A DNA stretch of 64,000 nt from Pachyseris speciosa (lineage: Eukaryota; Cnidaria; Anthozoa; Scleractinia; Pachyseridae), in assembly GCA_016490735.1 (NCBI GenBank), contig JAEMWC010000030.1, positions 1,296,001 to 1,360,000 on the forward strand, read 5' to 3'. How positions within the stretch are numbered: the stretch's first letter is position 1; each line of letters begins with the position of its first letter. The translations under genes and the position numbers were made by a program. Below the pieces are notes generated by a model. That model saw only the letters and a program-made list of their open reading frames with translations. It ran no database searches and had not been told where the DNA came from. Below are positions 21,845-30,972 of the stretch, in pieces.

Positions 21845-24649
21845 TCACTTCTTAAATAGTGATTTCAATGTACTGACTGCAGTCTGCTTATCAGGACGAG
21901 TGTAGTCTGACGACAGTGAATGGGGAGCAGCAGATCTTTCTAAAACTTTGCTTTCAAGACCCTCCAGAATCCTCGCTACACTGTTCCTAAGTTCGGCAAC
22001 ATATCCTATGGGAAATTACACAAGGCATTGTAAGAACAACAAGAGGCTACAATTAGCCTAAACCCGGGCTTGAAGTCTGTCTTTCTTACATCGGACGCAT
22101 TGCCGTGTTTAGCTTGTGTTGGAGTCTATTTCTTTAGACCCCTATCAACATATATTCCTCTATATACATATACCATTGAGAACAGTAATTATAACACTTG
22201 TAAAAAATAGTTCTAAAAGAACAAGAAAAAGAGAAACAGAAAAATAAAGCCCGTGATATATACCACTAAAAGACATCAAACCCGGGTTAGCTGTGTCACA
22301 GGCAAGAACAGTGACCTTTGGGCCACAGAGGTTTATCGTTTTGCAAGGTGATAAAAATAGTGTATCGATTCCAAAAAAAAAAAAAACTAAGCACACTTGT
22401 TTTCGCTTCGATGGATAATTGTTTGAGAAAGGAAACGCTTATCGAACGATGTAGGATTTTTTCGCATAAACGTTAATGGAGTACGTCTCGGTGAAATGTG
22501 AGTAGAAAATTAATTAGCAGAGTGAAACTGTTTACAAACACTTCTCCTTTGTCGTCTCATGTTATTATAATCGGCTCCGAAGCACAAGACCTAGAAAACT
22601 CAGACCCCCCCCCCCCCCCAATCTGTAAAAACTCAAACCCCTCATAAAAAATTCATTTTGCCCACGTTTATTTCACTTTGAAAATTTGTATAGTTATGAG
22701 GGGGTCTGAGTTTTCCAGTTTGGGGGAGGGGGGGTCTGAGTATTCTAGGTGTCGTGCTCCGGAGCCGATTATAATAACGTGAAGTGTTTGTTATCTGCGA
22801 TAAATAGACGGTGTAACATTTCAGCGCACTGAACGGCGATAATTTATTCTGTCCACGTTTATTTGACTTTGAAAATTTGTATAGTTTTGAGGGGGTCTGA
22901 GTTTTCCAGATTTTTTTTTTTTTGGGGGGGGGGGGTCTGAGTTTTCTAGGTCTGAGGTCTGAGTTTTCTAGGTCTGAGGTCTGAGTTTTCTAGGTCTGAG
23001 TTCTCCAGACACCCGATACGGGGAACACGGCGGCAATCCATCTGGAGTTAAATATTGGTCATGTTAAAAGCTTTCTTCTCGCTGTTGAACTTGCAAACAT
23101 TCGTATAGACACTTCTCTTAACATATTAGTTGTTCAGACTTCAAAGACACAAGGTGAATCGACGTTTTCCGATACGTGACAACAGGCATCATTCTTGCTG
23201 TTGATATGAGATTTACACTTCCGAATCACTCGGCCGTGAAAGGTCAAACTCCCTTTGTCTGTAGTCTCTAATTTTTGGCGCTCCCCTCGCGTCGCGTCTC
23301 CTCGCAACTTCGCGCGCGCACGTGCCCCCAAAATCCGTCGCCAAAATTAGAGACTACTCGCAATCTCCTGAAGCAGGCCATCTGCCGTTAAGTTTACTCA
23401 TGTTAAAAGCTTTCTTCTCGCCCTTGAACTTGCAATCATTCGCATAGACACTTCTCTTAACATATTGTTTGTTCAGACTTCAAAAGACACAAGGTGAATC
23501 GACATTTTCCGATACGTGACAACAGGCATGACTCTCTCAAAAATAGTTAGCGCTTGCGCAGAAACGCCGGAAGTGCCATTTGTGGATGATACTCGACGAA
23601 GAAAAAGAATTCGAGAACCGTCGGTAGTTCTAGACCCGGGCGCCGCGCGAGACGCGCGCAGCCCGGGTAATAATTGTGTGCCCTGCATAGTAAAATAAAC
23701 AGCGGGTTTACTCAAAGGACCTTCAGAGGTCAAGCAAAAAGCTCATTGTGCAACATGTCTATTTTATCCTGATTTAGAGGGTATACTTACTGTACGTACA
23801 CTTGACCAAAATCTTTTTTATTGTGTACTCTCCTTTTTTATACTTAGGGAAAGCTATGTTCACACGTTCTGATCCATCAGGCAGTTTTGCTTGTTCTCTG
23901 TCACTGTTCTCATTAAAATGCATGATTGCTATCTGTAACCTGAAACAATAATAAAGAATCCTGCATGAGGGTCTTTGTAATAATTTGTTATTTGTACTTG
24001 TGTATAGTGAATCACGTGGCATCATTATGCATTCATTGCAGTGAATCCGTCTTTAATGAACCACTATCCGAGGAAAAAAATCATTGCTTGTCATTCCATG
24101 ATATGAGAAGGCTAAGCGTTTTGCAGCAAAGTGGTTTTGCACAGAATGAAATGCCTCGAGAGATGATGTGGCATGTTGACCTGACATCTGCCGGATGTCA
24201 TTTAACAGAGATCCCTTTGTGAGAAGTTCTGTGAGGTTCTCATAAGGTGGTGTGCCTGTAAAACAGTTGTACATGTAATCACTACATCTATCTATTCAAA
24301 AAGGTATCACAGTTTTAAACCACTAACACTTCTTCATGTAATATATGCCACAAAGTATACCTGGTTTGAGCCACTTTTTTTCCTTTCCCTGCCATGCAGT
24401 CTGCCATGAAGACACTTAGGGAACAGTGGGTTTTCATGTCCTGAATGCTTATTCATAATGTGATTGGTTATGGATAGCAATTTTGCCTCTTTCAAGTCGT
24501 CATCATCATCTTCAGAAGAAGCTGCACACCAAAACGTGGTTGACAACACTCTTCTTCCACTTGTTAAGTACAGCACAGTCTTTCTTCTTCGCGAGGGCAT
24601 CTATCTTTTTACCTGTACCTGAAATATTACATGTAAACATGAAAAATTG

Positions 24650-24715
<66 letters not shown>

Positions 24716-26722
24716 TCATCATCACTGATCACCACTGTTGTTATTATGATTGTTGATTTGTCATGGTTACTATGATTTCTTTGCATTGTAGATCAACTCA
24801 CCTTTACCAATATGCCACCCATCAAATCTGTGCTTCACTGCGGGCCATCTCTCTCTCATATACTTTCGAATCTGTACATGCCTGTCTGTAATTAAAGAAT
24901 TCACAGACAGGCCCTCTTCCGTCAAGTACTTCAGAGACCTTTCCAGTCCTTCTTTTTCCATAGCAGCAGAATTCTTCACTTCATTGCTCTGGAAGCGAGT
25001 TAATGAAAAACGTATAAGTAAAATCAAGTTTGTCACCTCATATACCGTTAGCTTAATAAATATACAAACCTGTACCAACTGAGAATCTAAGATGTTGTTT
25101 TTCTCAAGATCCATGAGGGAGTAAGAACCATATTTGGCTGAATGGCCAGGGCTGTCACAGCGACCATCCCCTCCAAGTATTAATTCCCTCCCTTCGGCCT
25201 TAATCTCATTCAGTAGGGTAGATTGCTGTTGCCTGTATGTTCTCTCCACTGCTGGATGTAGGTAGGATTTTTGATGATGCATGAATGTGGAATATGCGAT
25301 GGTGGGAACATTTATGTGCTTCATAATTTTGAATATCTTAGCTGGGCTGCCACCACCAAACAGGATTGCTGAGGACATCATAATGTTTCCAACAGGAATA
25401 TCTCCCACTGGGGGCTGTGAATCCCACAATTTGCTAAAAGAGCAAGAAAGGCATTTTTGCAAGACAGTTATCTTCGTCCCTGTTCTTGAGTTAACTGCCC
25501 TTTCGCATTCTGATCTGCAAAGAGGGCAAAACTGAAATAGGGAAAGAAGTGATGACTCGGCCACTAGGAACAATTTCTGTTCGTGAACGGGGGCATGTTG
25601 AGGAGACGCCCTGTAACAAAAGAAAACGTAGTAGGTTGGTTTTTAGTATCGTTTAGAGGTCTTTAGAGACAATTTCATTTTGTATTTTCTTTATCAAGCA
25701 TTCACTTATTTCTGAATAACTCACTCGTACAAACAATCATCAAAGTCGTCAAAATCTGCGTCCTCGTCTGTTTCCTCAGTTTCCTCATCCGGGTCGGGTA
25801 CGTAAGACGGGTCATCGTCTGCGTCCATCTCTTCTTCGGAGTTTCCCTCTGACATCTCATCCTCACTTTGGCTTGGTGTTGATGTCACGAAAAAGTCCTT
25901 AAGAAGAATACATTGTGTACTTTGACTCTTCGTGGGATGGTCGTTTGAATACCTGTGTGAATGGGAAGCACAAAAACAATTTTCCTCTTTTTCGTTAGAC
26001 TTGTTTAGAAATATTAGGGGTCATTAGTGTACAGTGTATATGTCATAATGTGAGTAGAGACTTGCCTTTAGCAGTTTGTTTGCTCCGAAATTGTACGGAG
26101 GCATTCTTCTTTGTGAACTGTGTCTGTGTAGAGGCCTCATGTACTCGGGACACGCTTTGTTCATTTTCTGCCCCGTCATTTACACGTTCACCGGAAGTCG
26201 AGCTTTCCTCCTTTTCACGCTCAGTGATGATCTTTACAAACGAACAAAAAAGGTACGTACAATAGTCAGCGTAATTAGTTTCGACGATAAATACATAATA
26301 AGTTTTAATTATTTTAATGACATACCCGAGCAGCTTCTCGTTTTCTGAATGCCCCTCTTAGTGGTTTGCTCTTGATTTGTTCCTCGCTAGATCCGCTGGG
26401 GCTTCATTGTCCTCCTCTCGCCTTTGTCTCTTACTTTGCGGCGGACCACTTTTGAAGATTTTTGGCACAGCATCGTCTTTCAAAAAACGTTTCATTTTTA
26501 AACCCAAACTCTTAGCTATGGAACTTTTTTCTTGGAAACAATCTTCAGTGAAATGGGCGCTACAAAGTCAACTTGAACTTGTGGGTTCGTAAAATCAGAT
26601 CGCGTATTTTTCACCGCATTCGTCCAAAGCCTTGCAAATCGGGGATCTTCAGGCCACTGATGAAGACTTACTCCGTCCTTGCGAATGTTGGAACATCCCC
26701 CAGCTAAACAGCGTTGTGGCAT
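21845..26722 (-). CDS. Kolobok transposase with N-terminal THAP domain (nine exons, frameshifted)
   Basis: Predicted exons, 5' to 3': 26,722-26,326; 26,231-26,066 (GC donor); 25,952-25,725; 25,610-25,070; 24,988-24,802; 24,612-24,361; 24,255-about 24,085 (donor unclear); 23,939-23,791; 22,005-21,845. Product about 750 residues. Exon 1 holds a THAP zinc finger (MPQRCLAGGCSN...CSAHF, C2CH) that would bind the transposon DNA. Exons 2-3 give Gln/Thr-rich (STQT, GIQTT) and acidic linkers. Exon 4 has a zinc ribbon (CPLC...CLSC) and GGDGRCDSPG. Exon 5 has LITDRHVQIRKYM and FDGWHIGKG, exon 6 WCAASSEDD, exon 7 SSLEAFHSV, and exon 8 HFNENSDR. These are typical Kolobok DDE blocks, with D, D and E candidates in GDG, TDRH and SLEAF. 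Five one-base losses, all in homopolymers, break the frame (near 26,565, 26,403, 25,920, 24,536 and 24,384). No substitution-type stop was seen. It is convergent with the ballast gene. Confidence 0.87.
22559..23000. repeat. Palindromic MITE-like insert and 22 bp tandem repeat in transposase intron 8
   Basis: 22,562-22,777 is a 216 bp palindrome with about 50 bp arms (TTATTATAATCGGCTCCG and its complement) ending in C- and G-runs. Its right half is duplicated at about 22,849-22,920. This is followed by three copies of a 22 bp unit (GTCTGAGTTTTCTAGGTCTG plus AG) at 22,935-23,000. It is non-coding and lies inside the longest intron. Confidence 0.75.
23057..23529. repeat. Pair of ~130 bp direct repeats in transposase intron 8
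   Basis: 23,057-23,190 and 23,399-23,529 are about 90% alike (starting CATGTTAAAAGCTTTCTTCTCG). A GC-rich stretch lies between them. A third, diverged relative lies inverted at about 835-945, outside the transposon, so this is a dispersed family that inserted into the Kolobok or was captured by it. Confidence 0.65.
24652..24715. repeat. (AAT)n microsatellite in transposase intron 5
   Basis: About 21 uninterrupted AAT units. On the minus strand they lie between exons 5 and 6. The apparent poly-Ile open frame across them is an artefact. Confidence 0.9.
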
Positions 26723-26837
26723 TATAAAGGCTTTGACAAAAGGTAAAAAGCCTACGAAAGTATTTTATACGAAGCGATCGCCCTACTAAGGAAATCTTTG
26801 GAAATCTTTGGAAATCTTACCGGAAGAGGCTTCGCGA

Positions 26838-26864
26838 GTTCTCCTTTGTACGTCATTTCCGGTT
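26838..26864 (-). promoter_or_regulatory. Candidate promoter of the transposase
   Basis: On the minus strand it reads ACCGGAAA then TGACGTACAAAGGAGAAC, matching 16 of 18 bases of the motif at 20,515-20,532. It lies 116 bp before the transposase ATG and 164 bp from the right terminus (186 bp from the left terminus for its partner). Confidence 0.55.
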
Positions 26865-27007
26865 TTCGGCTAAAGCACTAAGTTCGAATTGCTCGATGAA
26901 AATATTCACTTATTTCTGTGCAAATGAGGACAGATCGACCTTTATTTTTGGTTCATAACGTTAACTGAGGTCATAAGCTATCTATATTTACAATTTGTTT
27001 TGGGGAA

Positions 27008-27019
27008 TAGAGTATCCCT
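27008..27019 (-). repeat. Kolobok terminal inverted repeat, right
   Basis: TAGAGTATCCCT, the exact complement of the left terminus, followed by the TTAA duplication at 27,020-27,023. Confidence 0.92.
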
Positions 27020-27023
27020 TTAA

Positions 27024-27260
27024 CCTAGCCACCATGATTAGTAAGGAATCCTCGACCGATCTTGCGATATCCGGTATTATTCCAAGGTCTGATGATGATT
27101 CCTCACCGTCAAAGTGTCGGGTGTCAACAAGATACTTAAAAAATGGATGGGGGTATGTCGACCACTCCAATATCTCTCCTGAACATGACCTAAATAGGAG
27201 TGGTCTACACCACAACACCAAAGGAACAGATCGACTTGCAACAAATTTTATTAATTACTT
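27024..27260 (+). pseudogene. LINE ORF1, C-terminal part after the Kolobok insertion
   Basis: It encodes the continuation of the esterase-like domain (ISKESSTDLAISGIIPRSDD, GWGY...HSNISPEHDLNRSGLHHNTKG). This corresponds to 48,073-48,325 in unit 3 and includes the block with the putative catalytic Asp/His region (DLNRSGLHLNTKG). Small indels relative to unit 3 (around 27,108 and 27,140) have shifted the frame. It is cut at TTAA by the next insertion. Confidence 0.75.
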
Positions 27261-27596
27261 AAAGACCAATTTATTTCTTCAAAGACATAAATTGTAGTTA
27301 ATGGGACAACCGTGAGAATTACTACTGTATTGCGTGACATGCAGTAACATAGAGTAGGGTTTCACACGCCAAAGTTCAATTCTGATCATGTGTGTCCATA
27401 GTGCAATCTACAGGCTGAGCCAATCAGGATAGTTTTTACTTCACTGACAATCAACTCCTAGTGCATTGAACATAAGCCTCGTGTTTATTCATTCCATCAC
27501 TCTAGCAGGCAAACATCTCGCCTGCTTTAGTTTGATTTCCAGTACAATTATTTTTCTGTTCTACTTTTATACTCGCTTCTCGCGACCGCACAAGTT

Positions 27597-28813
27597 ATGC
27601 CGCCACGAGCTCCAAGCAGGACGACCCGCCGAAGTACGCCGCTGTACGTTGATCCAACCGTATTTGGAGCCCTTTCTGTTGCAGACCTTCGTTCCCTTTG
27701 CGTTCAACACAGGCTACCTTCGACAGGGACTCGAAAAACACTTGAACGCCGGCTTCGGGGCTTGACGACTCCATCTCTTGCTCAAAACATTACCGGACCA
27801 GCAGCACAACCGGACCCAACCATCACCAACAACGACACAGCAGCTCCGAGGCCGGTTTCACCGAGGGCCAAATGCAGGCGATACGACAACTGATCAAGGA
27901 CACCGTGCAACAGTCTAGCCGGGACATAGTAAACGAAGCGGCGAAGGCCGCCGTGAACGCCTTTAAAGCCCAAGTCTCATCCAACAATAACCTCCCTACT
28001 CAACGGCCACTTTCACTCGCGCCTGACACCGAAAGTGCACAACGGCCGCCTTCACTCGTGCCTGACGCGGAGAGCGCCACGCGCGTTACGGGAGTTAGCT
28101 TTGCCTCACTCTTTCAGGACATCCCGGCGCAGTATATCAAGGAGATACAAAGTGGTGAGTTTTTTGAATTATCCAAACTTTTACCTAAAAACCTGTCGCT
28201 GTACGACGAAGGGGATAACCTAGTCTTGTCTTTGGAAAACTCTGTTGTTAAAGTATCGAGGAAATCCAAGCCGACGGCCTCCACTTCCACTACAAACATT
28301 GAGCAGTGGACAACAGCATTTACGACCTACATGAGCGTGCTGATCCACAAGTTCCCAACCCGATCACAGGAACTTTTGCAGTATGCTAGTCTCATTAGAT
28401 ATGCAGCCTGTGTCCATAGAGGGTTAGGCTGGGCTATATATGATTTTAAGTTTCGCCAAAAAGCCAGCGTTAACAAGTCTCTCGATTGGTCACTTGTTGA
28501 TAATCAGCTATGGTTGACCATTTTCACCGTGTCGCCAGCGGTACTCAATGAAGAGTATCCACTTTTTTCAAATGGACCCCAGCGCGGTGCGTATGAAAAA
28601 GGGGGCGACAACAGAGGCACATGCAATCCTTACAACCGATATGGTACATGTTCCAGAGACCGCTGCCATTTCAGACGTGTATGTAACAAATGTAGCGGGT
28701 CCCACCCAGGGTGTGACTGCTCTGCCAAGCAACGGTCCGAGCAGCGGGAACGGGCAAGGACTAGCAATAGCGACCATGGAAGCTCAAAGTCCAGCCCCTC
28801 TAATCGAAAGTAA
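27597..28813 (+). pseudogene. DIRS-like gag protein (SAP domain, zinc knuckle)
   Basis: Two overlapping frames (27,597-27,893 and 27,872-28,813) belong to one protein broken by a one-base frameshift near 27,860. The first has a SAP-type DNA-binding helix pair (VADLRSLCVQHRLPSTGTRK). The second has a helical region (MQAIRQLIKDTVQQ), a core with WAIYDFKFRQKA and SLDWSLVDNQLW typical of cnidarian DIRS gag proteins, and a C-terminal Cys-rich RNA-binding segment (CNPYNRYGTCSRDRCHF followed by CNKCSGSHPGC). It would package element RNA. The part after the shift is otherwise open for 313 codons, so decay is recent. Confidence 0.8.
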
Positions 28814-28825
28814 GAACACTTTCCC

Positions 28826-29026
28826 CCCCGCTTCCGACCGCTATCAATGTAGAAAGACTCGAGGACATATTATCCAATCACCCAGACCAGGAATTTGTTT
28901 CCCGCTTGTGTAATAATCTTTGGTATGGGGCAGACGTGGGTTTTACTGGGAGGCGTGTCTCTAGATTTTCGAAGAATTTGCCTACTCGCCCTACTCCCCT
29001 GCTATTCATTTGTCCCCAAGTGATAT
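28826..29026 (+). pseudogene. DIRS-like reverse transcriptase, N-terminal stub
   Basis: The translation includes INVERLEDILSNHPDQEFV and LWYGADVGFTGRR. These resemble the segment at the start of DIRS reverse transcriptases ('L...HPD..FV..L..G...GF.IGY.G'). It ends in a TAA at 29,024-29,026, where the deletion begins. No catalytic residues remain. Confidence 0.7.
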
Positions 29027-29060
29027 AACCTTGCTTCCAAATCCCCTCTGTCCTGCACAT

Positions 29061-29459
29061 ATGTCTGTTAGGATTAAAATATCTAAAACTGACCCATTCC
29101 GTTCAGGCCATACTATTATTAGAGGGAGGACTGACTAGACAATCTGCCCTGTCAGGGCTATGAAAACTTTTCTGTCCTTCCGGGGGACTTCAAGCGGTCC
29201 ATTTTTTCAGTACTTATCTGGTTCTCCCCTCACTAAAGTGGGACTTACTTCTGAAACTAGGCAGCTTCTCTCCATGTCTGGTCTACAGTCCTCTCAATAT
29301 GCGGGACATAGCTACAGCATTGGGGCTGCTACAACCTCTGCTTCTGTCGGCTTCCCCCTTGGCTTACAACTACTTTGGGGCGGTGGTCCTCTGCCTGTTA
29401 TGAAAGATATACCCAATGTCCCCATTCTCTCCTTTCTGGGGTTTCGTGTCAGCTGTTAG
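29061..29459 (+). pseudogene. Tyrosine recombinase, C-terminal remnant
   Basis: The frame has ISKTDPFRSGHTII, then an in-frame TAG, CPVRAMKTFLSFRG, SPLTKVGL and QYAGHSYSIGAATTSASVG. This matches the catalytic C-terminal part of DIRS tyrosine recombinases. The family HxxR motif reads H-S-Y-S, so the Arg is lost, and no LGRW...Y tail with the nucleophilic Tyr follows. It is inactive. Confidence 0.75.
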
Positions 29460-29646
29460 GTGATACATCTAACTAAACATGTTTTGGGTTGGGTTTGTTT
29501 CGTCTGTGGGGAATACACTTCGTGTATTTGTGGGGATGAAGTGCTCCCATACAGGTCACTCTTTGCCCCATACACTCACAGAATGGATTGGTTGCCATGG
29601 TAACCATGAGTCTTAACTACCTTACATGACTAACGACCTCTTTCAG

Positions 29647-29815
29647 GGTATTGTGACATGCAGCCCTAAGGAGGATTAAGGACCCCTCACACGGTATTGT
29701 GATCGGCAGCCCAAAGAGGAGTAAGGAACTCTTGCGGGGTATTGTGATCTGCAGCCCTCAAGAGGAGTAGCTCTTAGGGGATCGTGACCTGCACCCCTAG
29801 AGAGAAAAGGGGTGA
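29647..29815 (+). repeat. Four imperfect ~40-46 bp direct repeats
   Basis: GGTATTGTGA-(C/T)-GCAGCCC-type units start at about 29,647, 29,693, 29,738 and 29,777, downstream of the recombinase remnant. They are probably part of the non-coding 3' region of the DIRS-like element. Confidence 0.65.
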
Positions 29816-29954
29816 GGGGGCTTTGACCCTCCCATCTTACCAAGCTAGACTAGTATTCTGTTAGCGATACTTGCCTGTTGGAGTACTTCATTCCCAACCC
29901 CCTTCCCCAACATTTATTGTTGTCTGTGTTTCTGTTTCTCATGGGTTGTGAGCA

Positions 29955-30972
29955 TTAAGAAGTGATTAGGGCATTGCCGACTGGGATACGGATGAGTCTT
30001 TGCCTCCGCGAATAAATCGTAAGTACACTAACAATAAGGGCAACCCATCCACTATCAATCCATTTGGCCGGGGTTTACGTCATGGCGGCGTAGAATATCA
30101 ATAGTTTACTTGCTCATTTGGATGATCTCAAATTTTTTTGTACGCGGCTCCAAAATTGATGTACTGGCTATCAATGAAACGAAGATTGATAGTGCAGTCA
30201 GTGATAATGAAATACACTTGCCAGGATTTGAGGTTGTTAGGAAAGATCGCTCTGTCAATGGTCTAAATGGTGGTGGTGTTTGCATGTATTTACGGAATAA
30301 CTTAAATTACCAGATCCGTGACGATTTATGCGATGACCAACTTGAATGTGTTGTCATCGAAATTATTAGACCCCACTCCAGACCTTTCTTCGTTAGTACG
30401 TGGTATAAACCCCCAAACTCTCCCCAAAATATCTCTCGGCATTTTGAGTCTCTAGTCGATAAAGTGGAATCTGAACAGAAAGACTTTTACCTTCTTGGTG
30501 ATCTAAACTGTAATATGCATGATGGATCAATCTACTTTAGCGAGCATACTTGATATATATGGATTGAGTCAATTGATCTCCAAATCGACTACAATTACAC
30601 CCACCTCGAGAACGTTGATTGATCTCTGTATAACTAATTCGCCCGAAAAAATATTAAACTCAGGTGTAGTTCATCTCTGTATCAGCGATCATTCTCTGGT
30701 CTTCATGACCCTTAAAATCTGCTATGAGCGAACTGGTAGTCATCGCACGATTGAGACACGCGTTTTTAAAAATTTTAACCACCACCACTTTCTCAATGAT
30801 GTTGCACAACAGCCATGGAATAGAGTTTTCTCAGAGACAAATCCAGAAGCGATGTGGGATGTTTGAAAACAATATTTTCTCTTAAAACTCCAAGCGCTAA
30901 CACTGTATGCAGGCTTTTGAACCAGCTAGATGCAAAAAAATCCTCTGGGTTAGATAGAATTCCCTGTGAACT
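29955..30972 (+). pseudogene. LINE ORF2 endonuclease part (founder-like copy)
   Basis: After the ORF1 end, ORF2 starts near 30,090. It encodes an APE-type endonuclease with LAINETKID (catalytic Glu), GGGVCMYLR, TWYKPPNSPQ, LLGDLNCN and, at the end, CISDHSLVF (Ser-Asp-His). Two frameshifts are seen, at the T-run near 30,135 and at 30,526-30,530 (frames 30,110-30,553 and 30,519-30,866). The RT begins (LLNQLDAKKSSGLDRIPCEL) and is cut at 30,973 by the tandem junction. The same lesions occur in the array units, so the LINE was dead before amplification. Confidence 0.8.

Larger units (their letters stand above)
20329..27019. mobile_element. Kolobok DNA transposon carrying two genes
   Basis: A 6,691 bp element with 12 bp perfect terminal inverted repeats (AGGGATACTCTA at 20,329-20,340 and its complement at 27,008-27,019). 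It is flanked by TTAA duplications, which is the Kolobok target. The flanking LINE ORF1 sequence joins exactly as in unit 3 (48,060-48,085) when the element and one TTAA are removed. Inside are a plus-strand ballast-domain gene (20,561-21,444) and a minus-strand THAP/Kolobok transposase gene (21,845-26,722). They are convergent, each starting about 230-300 bp from one end. The intact ends, precise duplication and open exons suggest a fairly young insertion. Confidence 0.93.
27261..29954 (+). mobile_element. DIRS-like retroelement, internally deleted, TTAA-flanked
   Basis: Relative to unit 3 (junction at about 48,321), 2.69 kb of extra DNA lies between two TTAA tetranucleotides (27,257-27,260 and 29,955-29,958). 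It encodes a gag-like protein, an N-terminal stub of a DIRS-type reverse transcriptase and the C-terminal part of a tyrosine recombinase. Most of the RT, RNase H and recombinase core is missing. No terminal inverted repeats were seen. Direct repeats of about 43 bp lie near the right end. True DIRS elements are not expected to leave a TTAA duplication, so mobilisation by another route, or a chance microhomology, is possible. Confidence 0.75.
7939..30972. repeat. Long founder-like copy of the tandem unit (23 kb)
   Basis: The order of blocks is the same as in the array to the right: block A, block C, unique DNA, SINE tail, Penelope-like remnant, LINE ORF1, LINE endonuclease. The copy begins and ends at the same junction (TCAGAAAGAAAAAATAAC at 7,939 and 30,973). 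It is more diverged from the array units than they are from each other. It also carries four insertions that they lack, and it retains 13.0-17.5 kb, which is missing from the array. I infer either that the array arose from such a copy by deletion and amplification, or that both descend from a common ancestor. Confidence 0.7.

Noticed and set aside
23473..23733. 86-codon minus-strand frame as the last transposase exon
   Set aside because: It gives no family-like C-terminus and meets a stop in the spliced phase. The exon at 22,005-21,845 joins in phase and matches the expected Y-V-x-E-L ending.
24601..24786. Poly-isoleucine open frame
   Set aside because: Translation of the (AAT)n microsatellite inside a transposase intron.
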